Program-made: the position numbers and the translations under genes
Source of the DNA: Calothrix parasitica NIES-267
Lineage (GTDB): Bacteria > Cyanobacteriota > Cyanobacteriia > Cyanobacteriales > Nostocaceae
Reading direction: 5' to 3'
Assembly: GCF_002368095.1 (NCBI RefSeq)
Contig: NZ_AP018227.1
Span: 3,381,563-3,445,562, forward strand
Length of the DNA: 64,000 nt
Shown here: in pieces, positions 18,078-25,606 of the stretch
Layout of the letters: the number at the start of each line of letters is the position of its first letter
How positions within the stretch are numbered: position 1 is the stretch's first letter
The notes under the pieces: generated by a model
Database searches by the model: none
Seen by the model: the letters and a program-made list of their open reading frames with translations, nothing else
Told to the model about the DNA's origin: nothing

Positions 18078-19352
18078 CTAAAGCTTTAATCCAAAACCAG
18101 CCCCAAGGACGAATCTGGCTTTATCGCTGGCTCCTTGTCCCGGACCAGCGATATCGCGAACAGCGGGAGTAATCACTAAAGGAATATTTTTGAAAGGTGC
18201 AATGGAAGCTCCTAGAGCCAAGTCTTGACCAGTCCACTCTGCAATTAAGCTAGCTTGAGAGTGTACGCGAACAGCAACATTACCAAAAACGTTAAAATTC
18301 TCTTTATCGTTGTATATCGAATTTTCCGTGCGGAATTGTCCGTTACCAACACCAGCGGTTACTGCAACGCGGCTAAAAGGTTTATTTATATCGTCTTTGG
18401 TACGAACAATCTTAGTAACTACTCCGTATAGAGAATTTTCAAAGTCATTAACTAAAGTGCTGCTGTAACGACCAGTGTTAACAACTCCATTCATACCAAC
18501 AGCAGCAGCCCAACCATCTTTAAATTGACGATGGACTTTCACATTAAAACCACCAATTCCAAAATCACTATTGAAGTTACCGCTAACGCTGGCTAAAGTG
18601 TAGGACAGTACAACACCGACAGACTTTTTCGCGTCACCTAACCCAACACCAACTACCGCTTGAGCATCCTTAGAATTGTTAAATCTTTGTCGGGATTGGA
18701 AATCACCTGCGATAAAAGCTGTATTCTTATCGGCACCATATCCAACAGGGATATAAACGCTCATACTAGGAGCGGAATAGTACGATTTGACTTTGATTTT
18801 GCCTAAATCGCGCAGTTGTTGTTGTACTTCTTCAACTTCCTTGAAGGATGGTTTTTCACAATTTTTTGCGACAACTGTGCTTTGAGCTAAAACAAAATCA
18901 CCTTTTCCTTGCGAACATTTAGCTGGTGTTTTCTTTATATCGATGTTTGAATCATTTGAATTTGCTTTATCTACAGCAATATCTTGTTTTGTTGGAGAAA
19001 AAGATGCTTCTTGTTCAATTGATTCAGGGGAAGCTATTGTGTTGAGTGTAAATTTTCGCTTGGTTTCTTCAATCTCAGCCGACGATTCTTGAACTTTAAG
19101 TTTGTCAAAATTAGGGAGAATTATTTTCTGAGGAGGTTCGGGGTTAAACTGATTATTTACAGATTTTTCGATTTCGTCATGTTTGTCAAAATTAGGAAGA
19201 ATTATTTTCTGAGGAGGTTCGGGGTTAAACTGATTATTTTCCGATTTTTCAATACCCTCAACAGCAAATGCAGAATTGGTCAAAATAGTTGCATAACAAA
19301 AAGCACAGGTTGCTAGGAATTTCAGAAATAATCCTATAACTAAATTATTCAT
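18078..19352 (-). CDS. Cassette protein A': outer-membrane beta-barrel-like protein
   Basis: 424 residues, paralog of A. A signal-like N-terminus (LKFLATCAFCYATI, cleavage near SAFA) is followed by a linker that holds a 27-residue tandem duplication (NNQFNPEPPQKIILPNFDK twice). Then come PSFKEVEEVQQQLRDLGKIK and the same beta-rich domain as A with SMSVYIPVGYGADKNT, ending GAGFGLKL. The terminal residue is Leu instead of the Phe of A. Free cysteines (KCSQGKG, KNCEKPSF) are present only in this copy. It heads A'-B'-C'. The upstream 826-bp spacer shared with the divergent barrel gene at 20179 should hold its promoter. Function is unknown. Confidence 0.7.
   Translation of the reverse strand: MNNLVIGLFLKFLATCAFCYATILTNSAFAVEGIEKSENNQFNPEPPQKIILPNFDKHDEIEKSVNNQFNPEPPQKIILPNFDKLKVQESSAEIEETKRKFTLNTIASPESIEQEASFSPTKQDIAVDKANSNDSNIDIKKTPAKCSQGKGDFVLAQSTVVAKNCEKPSFKEVEEVQQQLRDLGKIKVKSYYSAPSMSVYIPVGYGADKNTAFIAGDFQSRQRFNNSKDAQAVVGVGLGDAKKSVGVVLSYTLASVSGNFNSDFGIGGFNVKVHRQFKDGWAAAVGMNGVVNTGRYSSTLVNDFENSLYGVVTKIVRTKDDINKPFSRVAVTAGVGNGQFRTENSIYNDKENFNVFGNVAVRVHSQASLIAEWTGQDLALGASIAPFKNIPLVITPAVRDIAGPGQGASDKARFVLGAGFGLKL
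19101..19262 (-). repeat. 81-bp in-frame tandem duplication in A'
   Basis: Two copies (19101-19181 and 19182-19262) of an 81-bp unit, nearly identical in the first 60 bases, encode 27 residues each within the exposed linker. Its high similarity points to a recent event. Confidence 0.85.
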
Positions 19353-20178
19353 AAGCTTGATTTTCGCTAATTTTAAAACTTTAATTTAGACTTCGATAAA
19401 ATACCTTTTACAATATAAAAACTCACAAATATAGATTGAGATTATACATTTAAAGGCAAAAAAATAGATGTTTGAAGAAAGTTGTAATGCAATATTTACC
19501 TGATATTTTACTATTTAAGCAGCCTTTTACTAAATAAATAGTATTTATTTTTTATTAGATGAAAGCATATTTGGATAGTCTGAAATTTTTATTTGTATTA
19601 TCAAATATCTATATCCGCCATTCACCTATCTTGACTATTTAACAGGATAATATGTGCAGCTTTACAACAATTATTCACGCAATCTTAATATAAATAGGTG
19701 TTATACATCTTAAATAAAAATTTTTATTTAAGGCTTACAATTTACTTGTTGCTATATATACTTCGCAAAACATTAATGCATTTTTTAATAAGATGCAATA
19801 TTTATAATTTTTAAACCAATAATATTGATAAACATTTTTTGTTAGTAAGAACACATTGAAAATTTATAAACCAAAAGTTAACTATTCAAATTTCTATAAA
19901 TAAAATAAAAAACAATATTAACAAAAAAGCATAAATGTTTTGTTTAACACTAATAAAATCAGGTAAATGTACTATACTTCTTTTGGTTCAGTCAGGGTGC
20001 AATAGTTAACAATACTGTTTTAAATATCCCAAACAGCAGATTTAGAATGCTGTGGTGCATCTATTCTAAAGACACTCAAAATATACGTATTTTCAAAAAA
20101 ATATCTTCATAAATAACCCAATATTTTTCAGCTATAAAATATTGCTTATTTCCCATAGAGGAATTATAAACAAGAATT
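19353..20178. other. AT-rich divergent promoter region
   Basis: 826 bp between divergent A' and the barrel gene at 20179. It is very AT-rich, with no open frame and no clear palindrome. It must contain promoters for both directions. Confidence 0.45.
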
Positions 20179-21963
20179 ATGCAAATATTTAAGATTACTG
20201 CTTATACATTATTAGCATTATCGTTACCTGCAATTGCCTTGGCTGGTGAAGATACTAGTTATATAGAGAAAGATAATAACTTACAATCGAAGAATTTAAT
20301 TACCAAGCTCAAAGAAGCCAAAAAACAATCTTCTATATCTACAAATACCACAGAGATTGATTCATTATCCATTGAATATTCTCAAATCAGTAATCAAGCA
20401 AAAGACTTACAGCTAAAACCAAATCTTTCTCCTTTACAAACACCTCCTACAAGACTTTTTAATTTAGAAACAGCCAATCAACTACCTAAAAATTCTGTAC
20501 AATTTGAAGCAGGAACTCATCAAGCAACTCCAGCAGATAATCGTCAGGGAAATACAGGTTATCAAAACTATTACACCTCTTTAGGCTGGGGAATAACAGA
20601 TAAGTTACAGGTGAGTTTTGCTGCACAATTTTTTGACGACCCAACCAAAACTCAAATTAACGGAAAATTCCCTAATTTGACATTTGTTTCTTTTGCTCCA
20701 AGCGTTAAATATCAAGTATTCAAAAACGAAAAATTTAAAGTAGCGGTTAGCGGTACGGCTGAATTATTAGAAATTTCTTCCGACCCCGGATTATTTAACA
20801 ATACTAATAAAAAGTCTGCGGATTATTTTGGTATCGGAAAAGTTGAGGTTCCAGTTACTTATAATGCGGATAAAAAACTCCAGCTACACTTCACCCCTGG
20901 AGTCGTATTTTATCCCGACAAAGTTAAGGGAGCAGATTTTTACGGAACTTTTATTAATGTTGGAACGGGAATCAGTCTCCAAGCTTCAGAAAAACTCAAC
21001 TTGTTTGCTAATGCTAATTTACCTTTGGGTCCTGGAGGTAATGCTTTAAGCTCTCAAGATAATTCTATCTTCCGCAAACTATTATGGACTGCTGGTACCC
21101 GTTATGCTATCAATCCTCGTGCTGGAATAGAAGTTTACGGAACAAATGCATTTGGAGCGACTCCCACAACCAGTCTTTTAGCTTTTATTCCCGACGGAAA
21201 CGAAGTGATATTCGGTGCTAACGTCAAATATATTTTTGATTTCGGTCAAAACTACGCTTCTAACTTTGGAAATAAACCTTGGGTTCCTTTATCCAATCGG
21301 GACAAACAATTATTGTTAGATGGTTTAACTCTTAGTAGTTCCAGCACTTTATCACCAGATGACATCCGATTAACTACAGGGATGACCTCCGGAGGTAACG
21401 CTAAATTAAATTTGATGTATGGTTTAGCAAATGACCTACAGTTAGAAATTCCTATCGAACAATTTGGTAATTACGACAGACTCCCAGATTCCGAAACCTT
21501 TGGAAATGCAATTAAATTTGGTGCTGGAGCAAAATTAAGATTCCTCAACCAAGCACAAGGTGACCCCTTTTCCTTAAGTGTAAAAGTCAAAGGGGTCAGA
21601 GATAGTAAACGTCCTCGTGTAGGAACTTTGTTTGCAGAAGTGCCAATTGTGTATCAAAATAACAAAAAAACTGCACTATTTTTTAATCCTAAAATGGCAT
21701 TCTACAGAAAAGAAGAACGCTTTGGTTTAGGATTAGGTATAAATCAAGTTTTGTCAGATAAACTGCAATTAATTGGTGAATTAACTCCAGTTTCCGGACA
21801 AGAATTAGTTTGGAGTACGGGTCTACGCTACTTTGAACCCAAAGCAGATTTAGGAATTGACATCTACGCTAGTAATACCAGCGGACAAAATAGCATTGGA
21901 GGACTAGTTGCTGATACAAGTACCAACATTGGTTTTAATATCCACTGGTTATTCCGTTTATAA
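20179..21963 (+). CDS. Internally duplicated outer-membrane beta-barrel-like protein
   Basis: 594 residues with a short signal peptide (MQIFKITAYTLLALSLPAIALA). A polar linker to about residue 90 is followed by two related beta-rich halves of about 242 residues. The end of half one (LLWTAGTRYAINPRAGIEVY, about 300-320) matches the end of half two (LVWSTGLRYFEPKADLGIDIY, about 542-562), and YTSLGWGITDKLQVSF parallels NLMYGLANDLQLEIP. The protein ends HWLFRL. The alternating pattern fits a transmembrane or surface barrel. No family is recognised. AGAGGA is visible 18 bp before the ATG, so spacing is long. It is divergent from the duplicated A'-B'-C' cassette and may belong to the same envelope function (inference). 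Confidence 0.7.
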   Translation: MQIFKITAYTLLALSLPAIALAGEDTSYIEKDNNLQSKNLITKLKEAKKQSSISTNTTEIDSLSIEYSQISNQAKDLQLKPNLSPLQTPPTRLFNLETANQLPKNSVQFEAGTHQATPADNRQGNTGYQNYYTSLGWGITDKLQVSFAAQFFDDPTKTQINGKFPNLTFVSFAPSVKYQVFKNEKFKVAVSGTAELLEISSDPGLFNNTNKKSADYFGIGKVEVPVTYNADKKLQLHFTPGVVFYPDKVKGADFYGTFINVGTGISLQASEKLNLFANANLPLGPGGNALSSQDNSIFRKLLWTAGTRYAINPRAGIEVYGTNAFGATPTTSLLAFIPDGNEVIFGANVKYIFDFGQNYASNFGNKPWVPLSNRDKQLLLDGLTLSSSSTLSPDDIRLTTGMTSGGNAKLNLMYGLANDLQLEIPIEQFGNYDRLPDSETFGNAIKFGAGAKLRFLNQAQGDPFSLSVKVKGVRDSKRPRVGTLFAEVPIVYQNNKKTALFFNPKMAFYRKEERFGLGLGINQVLSDKLQLIGELTPVSGQELVWSTGLRYFEPKADLGIDIYASNTSGQNSIGGLVADTSTNIGFNIHWLFRL

Positions 21964-22006
21964 AAACGATGATTCAACTGGTAAATATTTAGGAATTATA
22001 TAGATT

Positions 22007-22453
22007 CTAAATATCTTGTTCTCCATTTAATTCATTAACTTTTTTGTTTATCGCTTGATTGTGAAAATTATCTGCTGAATAACGATTTCTTACTTTCGGA
22101 ATACCATTAAATACTACAATAAATCCAGTTAATCCAGTATCTAAACGAGTTTCACCTAACAAATCAGCTACTTCTACTTGAGAAATATCTTCTATCAAAG
22201 ACTTTAATTTAAGTCTAATTGACTCATACAAATTTCTACGAACATTTTGCGCTAATTCTTTTTTTCCTGTTTCAGCAAGCAATTTTTCTGCGGTGGTCAC
22301 AGAATTCTCAGCCACTACTACTAACTTATTTGTAAACAGGTGACAGCTTACTTTACTAGGTGCATGTCCTAATAATTTCCGAAAAAATGATTGGATACTT
22401 TGAGACAATTCTCTTTCTAATTGTCCAACAGTTAGAGCATCTGTTTTAGTCAT
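22007..22453 (-). CDS. DUF2294 family protein
   Basis: 148 residues matching the DUF2294 pattern: LERELSQSIQSFFRKLLGHAP at the start, CHLFTNKLVVVAENSVTTAEK, a helical middle (ARNVRRNL-like region) and ADLLGETRLDTGLTGFIVVF near the end. The family is widespread in cyanobacteria and Firmicutes and has no settled biochemical role; some members are annotated as involved in Na+ or oxidative-stress related functions without firm proof. It is cytoplasmic, with no signal. It converges with the barrel gene (44 bp between stops). Confidence 0.8.
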   Translation of the reverse strand: MTKTDALTVGQLERELSQSIQSFFRKLLGHAPSKVSCHLFTNKLVVVAENSVTTAEKLLAETGKKELAQNVRRNLYESIRLKLKSLIEDISQVEVADLLGETRLDTGLTGFIVVFNGIPKVRNRYSADNFHNQAINKKVNELNGEQDI

Positions 22454-22659
22454 ATTTTAAGCAGAGTAACCCTTTAAGTTAATAAGTTGACAAGTTAACA
22501 GTTAAGAAAAGGTTTTCCACCAAATTCAACATTTCCAGAGCAGTTTGTACTGCAAGTTTGTAATCCCTCTGTTTATTACTGCTTTAACTAATTTCATTTC
22601 TGAATTATAACAAAATGTTAACCAAAGGTAAATATATTATAAAATTATGATATACAGAA

Positions 22660-22687
22660 AACCGTACATCAAATTGATTGTACGGTT
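22660..22687. repeat. Perfect inverted repeat AACCGTACA/TGTACGGTT
   Basis: A 9-bp perfect stem around a 10-base loop. Read on the minus strand it is followed by TTTTCTG, so it could terminate transcription coming from iscB. Confidence 0.5.
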
Positions 22688-22737
22688 GGGAAAACAGTAA
22701 TTGTCAAAGGAATAAGCTCTTGAGTAGGTCAGTGTTG

Positions 22738-22830
22738 CAAACGTAATTAGGATAAAGTGCCAGAAAGCACGGTCTTGGAGTTTCCCCAAGTAGAGCAACT
22801 TTCTAAGAGAGAAAGTAGAGAATAGGATAG
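22738..22830. repeat. Dispersed palindromic element, copy 1
   Basis: Core GGTCTTGGAGTTTCCCCAAG with flanking GAAAGC and CAACTTTCTAAGAGAGAAAG. The reverse complement of 25432-25490 matches it along its length, and the core returns at 53223-53242. Confidence 0.65.
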
Positions 22831-22986
22831 GATTTATGAGTTGATGCTTTTTTCTGGTTCATTCTTTTCTTGTGTTGATTTTAGTCGAGCAATTTCATCT
22901 AAATGCCTCCAGGAGTTTAGAAACTTCGTCTCTTTAGAGCGAAGAGGAAAAACGACATGGGCAGTTTTAACTGCCTTGAATTAACT

Positions 22987-24300
22987 TCAAAATACATAGG
23001 AGTACCCATCTTTTTTATGAATGGTTTTACAGTATTTATAAGAAATGCCTTGTACTAGTTTTTTGCGGGTTGAAATATTAAAACTGCCAGTACTTCTAGT
23101 GGCTATTCTTCCTATGTATTCACCAACTTTTTTACCTGTTGTTACAACAGCTTTTACAATGTCTCCTGTCTGAAAACCTTTAACAAATTTAAATCTAGGT
23201 ACGTATCTTGCAGGAAATCCGTACTTGTCTGTTCTGCACATTTGGCGTGTTCCGTGACCACTACATTTTATTTTTAATGGTTGATTGGTGAATAGTTTTA
23301 TATTACTAACATCTCCAACACAAGCTGCATCAATCCAATGTTGTTTGGGTAGGTTTAACCGAGTTCGGTTATATTTGGTTTGCGCTCCTGTTGCAGTTTT
23401 AGTTGGTAATAAATTGGATAAAACTTGTGCTAGCTTATTTCTAGTTGCGTTGACTGCTGCTGCATCTTTGAGCGGTTTTTTAGCTTGGAATTTAATCTTT
23501 TTAAGCAAATCAGGTTTTTTCTTTAGAAAATCTTCAACTAGTTTATTGCCTTTCTTTTGATTGCATTTTTCACAAGCTAAACAAAGATTACTTACTCTAT
23601 TGCTACCTCCTTTTGATTTTGGATGAATATGTTCTATCTGTAATGGAGTATCTTTTTTGCCGCAATAGGTACATTCTCTGCCCCATTTCTCAAGTAGATA
23701 TTCGCGTACTTGATAACCTTTTAATTCCCCTTGTTGATATTCAACTCCACGCCTGTCAGGGTTTTGCATCAACGCCATGTCAAATTTAACTTTTTCAATC
23801 CATAACTCAGTTATTGGAGCATAACGCATTAATCGCTTTACCCAAGTTTCAGTTGTTAAAATACGATGCTCTAAACTTGGTGGCAGCCAGTTTTCTTTAC
23901 GCTTACGATTATCAAAGCGCGGTTCTCTGTACCGAGCTTTCCTACTTCTACGACTACTTCTTAATTGTCTGCGGGACAATAAAGCGTCTTTTATTTGATA
24001 GCCTCTATGTTCTAATTCGGCACCCCAAACAACATTTTCACCATCAAGTAATGCAATACCTGTAAATTTGGAACCTGGGTCAAGTTTTAATGTCAATGGT
24101 TTAATATTCGGGGTATCAATTGCAGTTTTTAATATCAATGTAAACGGATACATTCTGTAAACTGCTGCCTTACCTTTTTCTAGTAATCTACGCGCTTGTT
24201 TTGGTGTAACTGGGTTTAATTGTTGTTTGTTTGTGTCAATCAAAAATGCATAATTTTGCTGCATTGTTAGTGCCTCAATTGGTAATGTTAGCTTCGACAT
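22987..24300 (-). CDS. iscB: IscB RNA-guided HNH/RuvC endonuclease
   Basis: 437-438 residues from the ATG chosen here; an in-frame ATG at 24324 would start inside the conserved omega-RNA stem and is rejected, and a further ATG at 24264 would directly precede the family start FLIDTNKQQLNP. Order: PLMP domain (DTNKQ...YRMYPFTLILK), RuvC-I with Asp in LKLDPGSKFTGIALLDG, Arg-rich bridge helix (RRQLRSSRRSRKARYREPR), RuvC-II with Glu in LWIEKVKFD, HNH domain (CTYCGKKDTPLQIEHIHPKS, second CxxC in LACEKCNQKKGN) and RuvC-III (HWIDAACVG). All catalytic positions are retained. IscB is the transposon-encoded ancestor of Cas9. No TnpA gene is near, so this is a non-autonomous copy. Confidence 0.92.
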   Translation of the reverse strand: MSKLTLPIEALTMQQNYAFLIDTNKQQLNPVTPKQARRLLEKGKAAVYRMYPFTLILKTAIDTPNIKPLTLKLDPGSKFTGIALLDGENVVWGAELEHRGYQIKDALLSRRQLRSSRRSRKARYREPRFDNRKRKENWLPPSLEHRILTTETWVKRLMRYAPITELWIEKVKFDMALMQNPDRRGVEYQQGELKGYQVREYLLEKWGRECTYCGKKDTPLQIEHIHPKSKGGSNRVSNLCLACEKCNQKKGNKLVEDFLKKKPDLLKKIKFQAKKPLKDAAAVNATRNKLAQVLSNLLPTKTATGAQTKYNRTRLNLPKQHWIDAACVGDVSNIKLFTNQPLKIKCSGHGTRQMCRTDKYGFPARYVPRFKFVKGFQTGDIVKAVVTTGKKVGEYIGRIATRSTGSFNISTRKKLVQGISYKYCKTIHKKDGYSYVF

Positions 24301-24500
24301 TGTTAGTGGTCGGTGACTATTCAAGCAGCACTGCCTTAACCCCTTAAAGCTGTTTAACTACCCGATTCTAGAGCAAGGAACTAGCTACGCATTCCTTGGT
24401 AGGTTCTTTAACGCTTGCCACTAACGAGAGTCTGGTCAACTTGGAGCTACCAGTTTTTAGGCTGGAAGCCCCCGACTTGAAGTCGGGGGTCGTTGACCGT
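24301..24500 (-). ncRNA. Predicted IscB omega-RNA
   Basis: Strongly structured non-coding stretch directly 5' of iscB on the same strand, the place of omega-RNAs. Stems seen: GGTCAAC (24492-24498) with GTTGACC (24434-24440), enclosing a perfect hairpin of CCCCCGACTT with AAGTCGGGGG (24469-24489). A long-range stem GTTAGTGG (24418-24425) with CCACTAAC (24302-24309) encloses AACCTACC (24398-24405) with GGGTAGTT (24356-24363) and AAGGAA (24392-24397) with TTCCTT (24375-24380). The last stem ends one base before the iscB ATG. The guide would be the 15-20 bases above about 24500. Boundaries are approximate. Confidence 0.8.
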
Positions 24501-24525
24501 TATTTGATTCCATCATTAATCTATT

Positions 24526-24888
24526 TCATCTTTCTACTGCTCTTTGAAGTTGGGTAGGATTTTTATCTTCTTTATCCAAACTTTTACCTCGATTTGTAAA
24601 TTCATCCAATAACTTATAGAAAGAATCAAGACCTTCTTTTTCGCTTCCACAATGGAGCATAATAATATTTGCCCAAGAATTAGAAGTTGAAACATGATAC
24701 TTTTCTTGAACCCAAGGCTGAAAGTTTTCATGAAAATCTTCTTCCCATTCTGAAGGTTCGATATCTAATTCTCCTCTAGCAAATTCATATCCCACAAGAA
24801 AATGAAATAAATAACTTACCGAAGGTTTACCGATGTACATTCCCGGTCTAGGTTTAATTTTTTGCAAAACTTCATACAGTCCACTCAT
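24526..24888 (-). CDS. Putative immunity protein paired with papain-fold toxin
   Basis: 120 residues beginning MSGLYEVLQKIKPRPGMYIGKPSV, an all-alpha-looking cytoplasmic protein. Proteins of this type recur in cyanobacteria next to papain-fold toxin genes, from memory rather than from a search. It follows the toxin by 32 bp on the same strand, the usual toxin-then-immunity order. TGAGG precedes the ATG. The stop codon is only about 25 bp from the start of the omega-RNA, so the IscB element has landed at or just past its 3' end; whether the tail (TQLQRAVER) is native is unclear. Confidence 0.6.
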   Translation of the reverse strand: MSGLYEVLQKIKPRPGMYIGKPSVSYLFHFLVGYEFARGELDIEPSEWEEDFHENFQPWVQEKYHVSTSNSWANIIMLHCGSEKEGLDSFYKLLDEFTNRGKSLDKEDKNPTQLQRAVER

Positions 24889-24920
24889 TATTAAAGCCTC
24901 ATTACGATCTACAAACTGTT

Positions 24921-25283
24921 TTATAATTCTTGTAACTCTTCTATAATAAATTGCTCGCTTGGACAGGAAAAGTCTTTAATCCAGTATTCCCTTATCAATC
25001 CTTCTGTAGATAGATTATCAAATACTAGTCCGCGAACTTCTACACCATAATGTTTAGCATTAAGTGTAATTGACTCATTTATACCGCGACTTTCTAAACG
25101 CTTACTCAAAATATAATACTCTTTACGCTTCTTAGTTCTTATTAAAATTATTTTTCCTTGAATACCATTTTCTTGTAGCCACAACATTACAGCCTCTGCA
25201 CATTCATAGCATTTATAAAGAACAAAATTTGCTGTTATCTTGCTAATTTCTCGATAAATTTCCTCATCCGATAAAGAACTCAC
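24921..25283 (-). CDS. Papain-fold toxin (Tox-PL-2-like), stand-alone
   Basis: 120 residues starting with GTG (AGGGTG lies 6 bp before). Motifs of the papain-like toxin fold are visible: candidate nucleophile in KCYECAEAVMLWLQENGI, His in LNAKHYGVEVRG and Asp/Asn in LVFDN. In polymorphic toxin systems this domain is usually the C-terminal tip of a large secreted protein; here it stands alone with no signal, PT-VENN or RHS-type carrier. It could be a leftover cassette, a cytoplasmic toxin-antitoxin-like pair with the next gene, or a domesticated deamidase/peptidase. Family assignment is from motif memory. Confidence 0.7.
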   Translation of the reverse strand: MSSLSDEEIYREISKITANFVLYKCYECAEAVMLWLQENGIQGKIILIRTKKRKEYYILSKRLESRGINESITLNAKHYGVEVRGLVFDNLSTEGLIREYWIKDFSCPSEQFIIEELQEL

Positions 25284-25606
25284 TTATACACCCTATAAAA
25301 AATATGCATTCAATTCATTATTAATGCATAAACCGTTAATTATAAAAATGTTATTTAATTAAATAAAATCGTAACCAAATTTAAATATACATAGCACTTT
25401 GCAAGTAGATGAGGTACATTCTTCATACTTCCTCTCTTGGAAAGTTGCGACCCTTGGGAAGACCCCAAGACTGCACTTTCCGCTACTCTCCACTCCCTAA
25501 AATCACAACGATGTACCTCATTTAAATAAAATTGGCTGTATAAAAATATATATAAAAAAGAGTTGAGATTTTTAACTCACAACTCCTAACTCCTAACTCC
25601 TAACTT
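25284..25606. other. Spacer containing a MITE and STRR
   Basis: 323 bp. It holds the palindromic element at 25409-25521 and an AACTCCT-type STRR at 25575-25615 that reaches into the 3' end of the symporter gene and supplies its TAG stop. Confidence 0.6.
25409..25521. repeat. MITE-like element with ATGAGGTACAT ends
   Basis: 113 bp bounded by the inverted repeat ATGAGGTACAT (25409-25419) and ATGTACCTCAT (25511-25521). The interior is the reverse-complement relative of the element at 22738-22830, so an internal repeat family is shared although the termini differ. Confidence 0.7.

Larger units (their letters stand above)
22454..22986. other. Repeat-bearing spacer downstream of iscB
   Basis: 533 bp without a gene. 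It holds an inverted repeat at 22660-22687 and a dispersed palindromic element at about 22738-22830. The right end of the IscB element probably lies near the hairpin GGCAGTTTTAACTGCC (22960-22975), but the junction cannot be fixed. Confidence 0.5.

Noticed and set aside
24301-24324. Upstream ATG of iscB
   Set aside because: It lies within the 3' arm of the omega-RNA stem; the ATG at 24300 or 24264 fits better.
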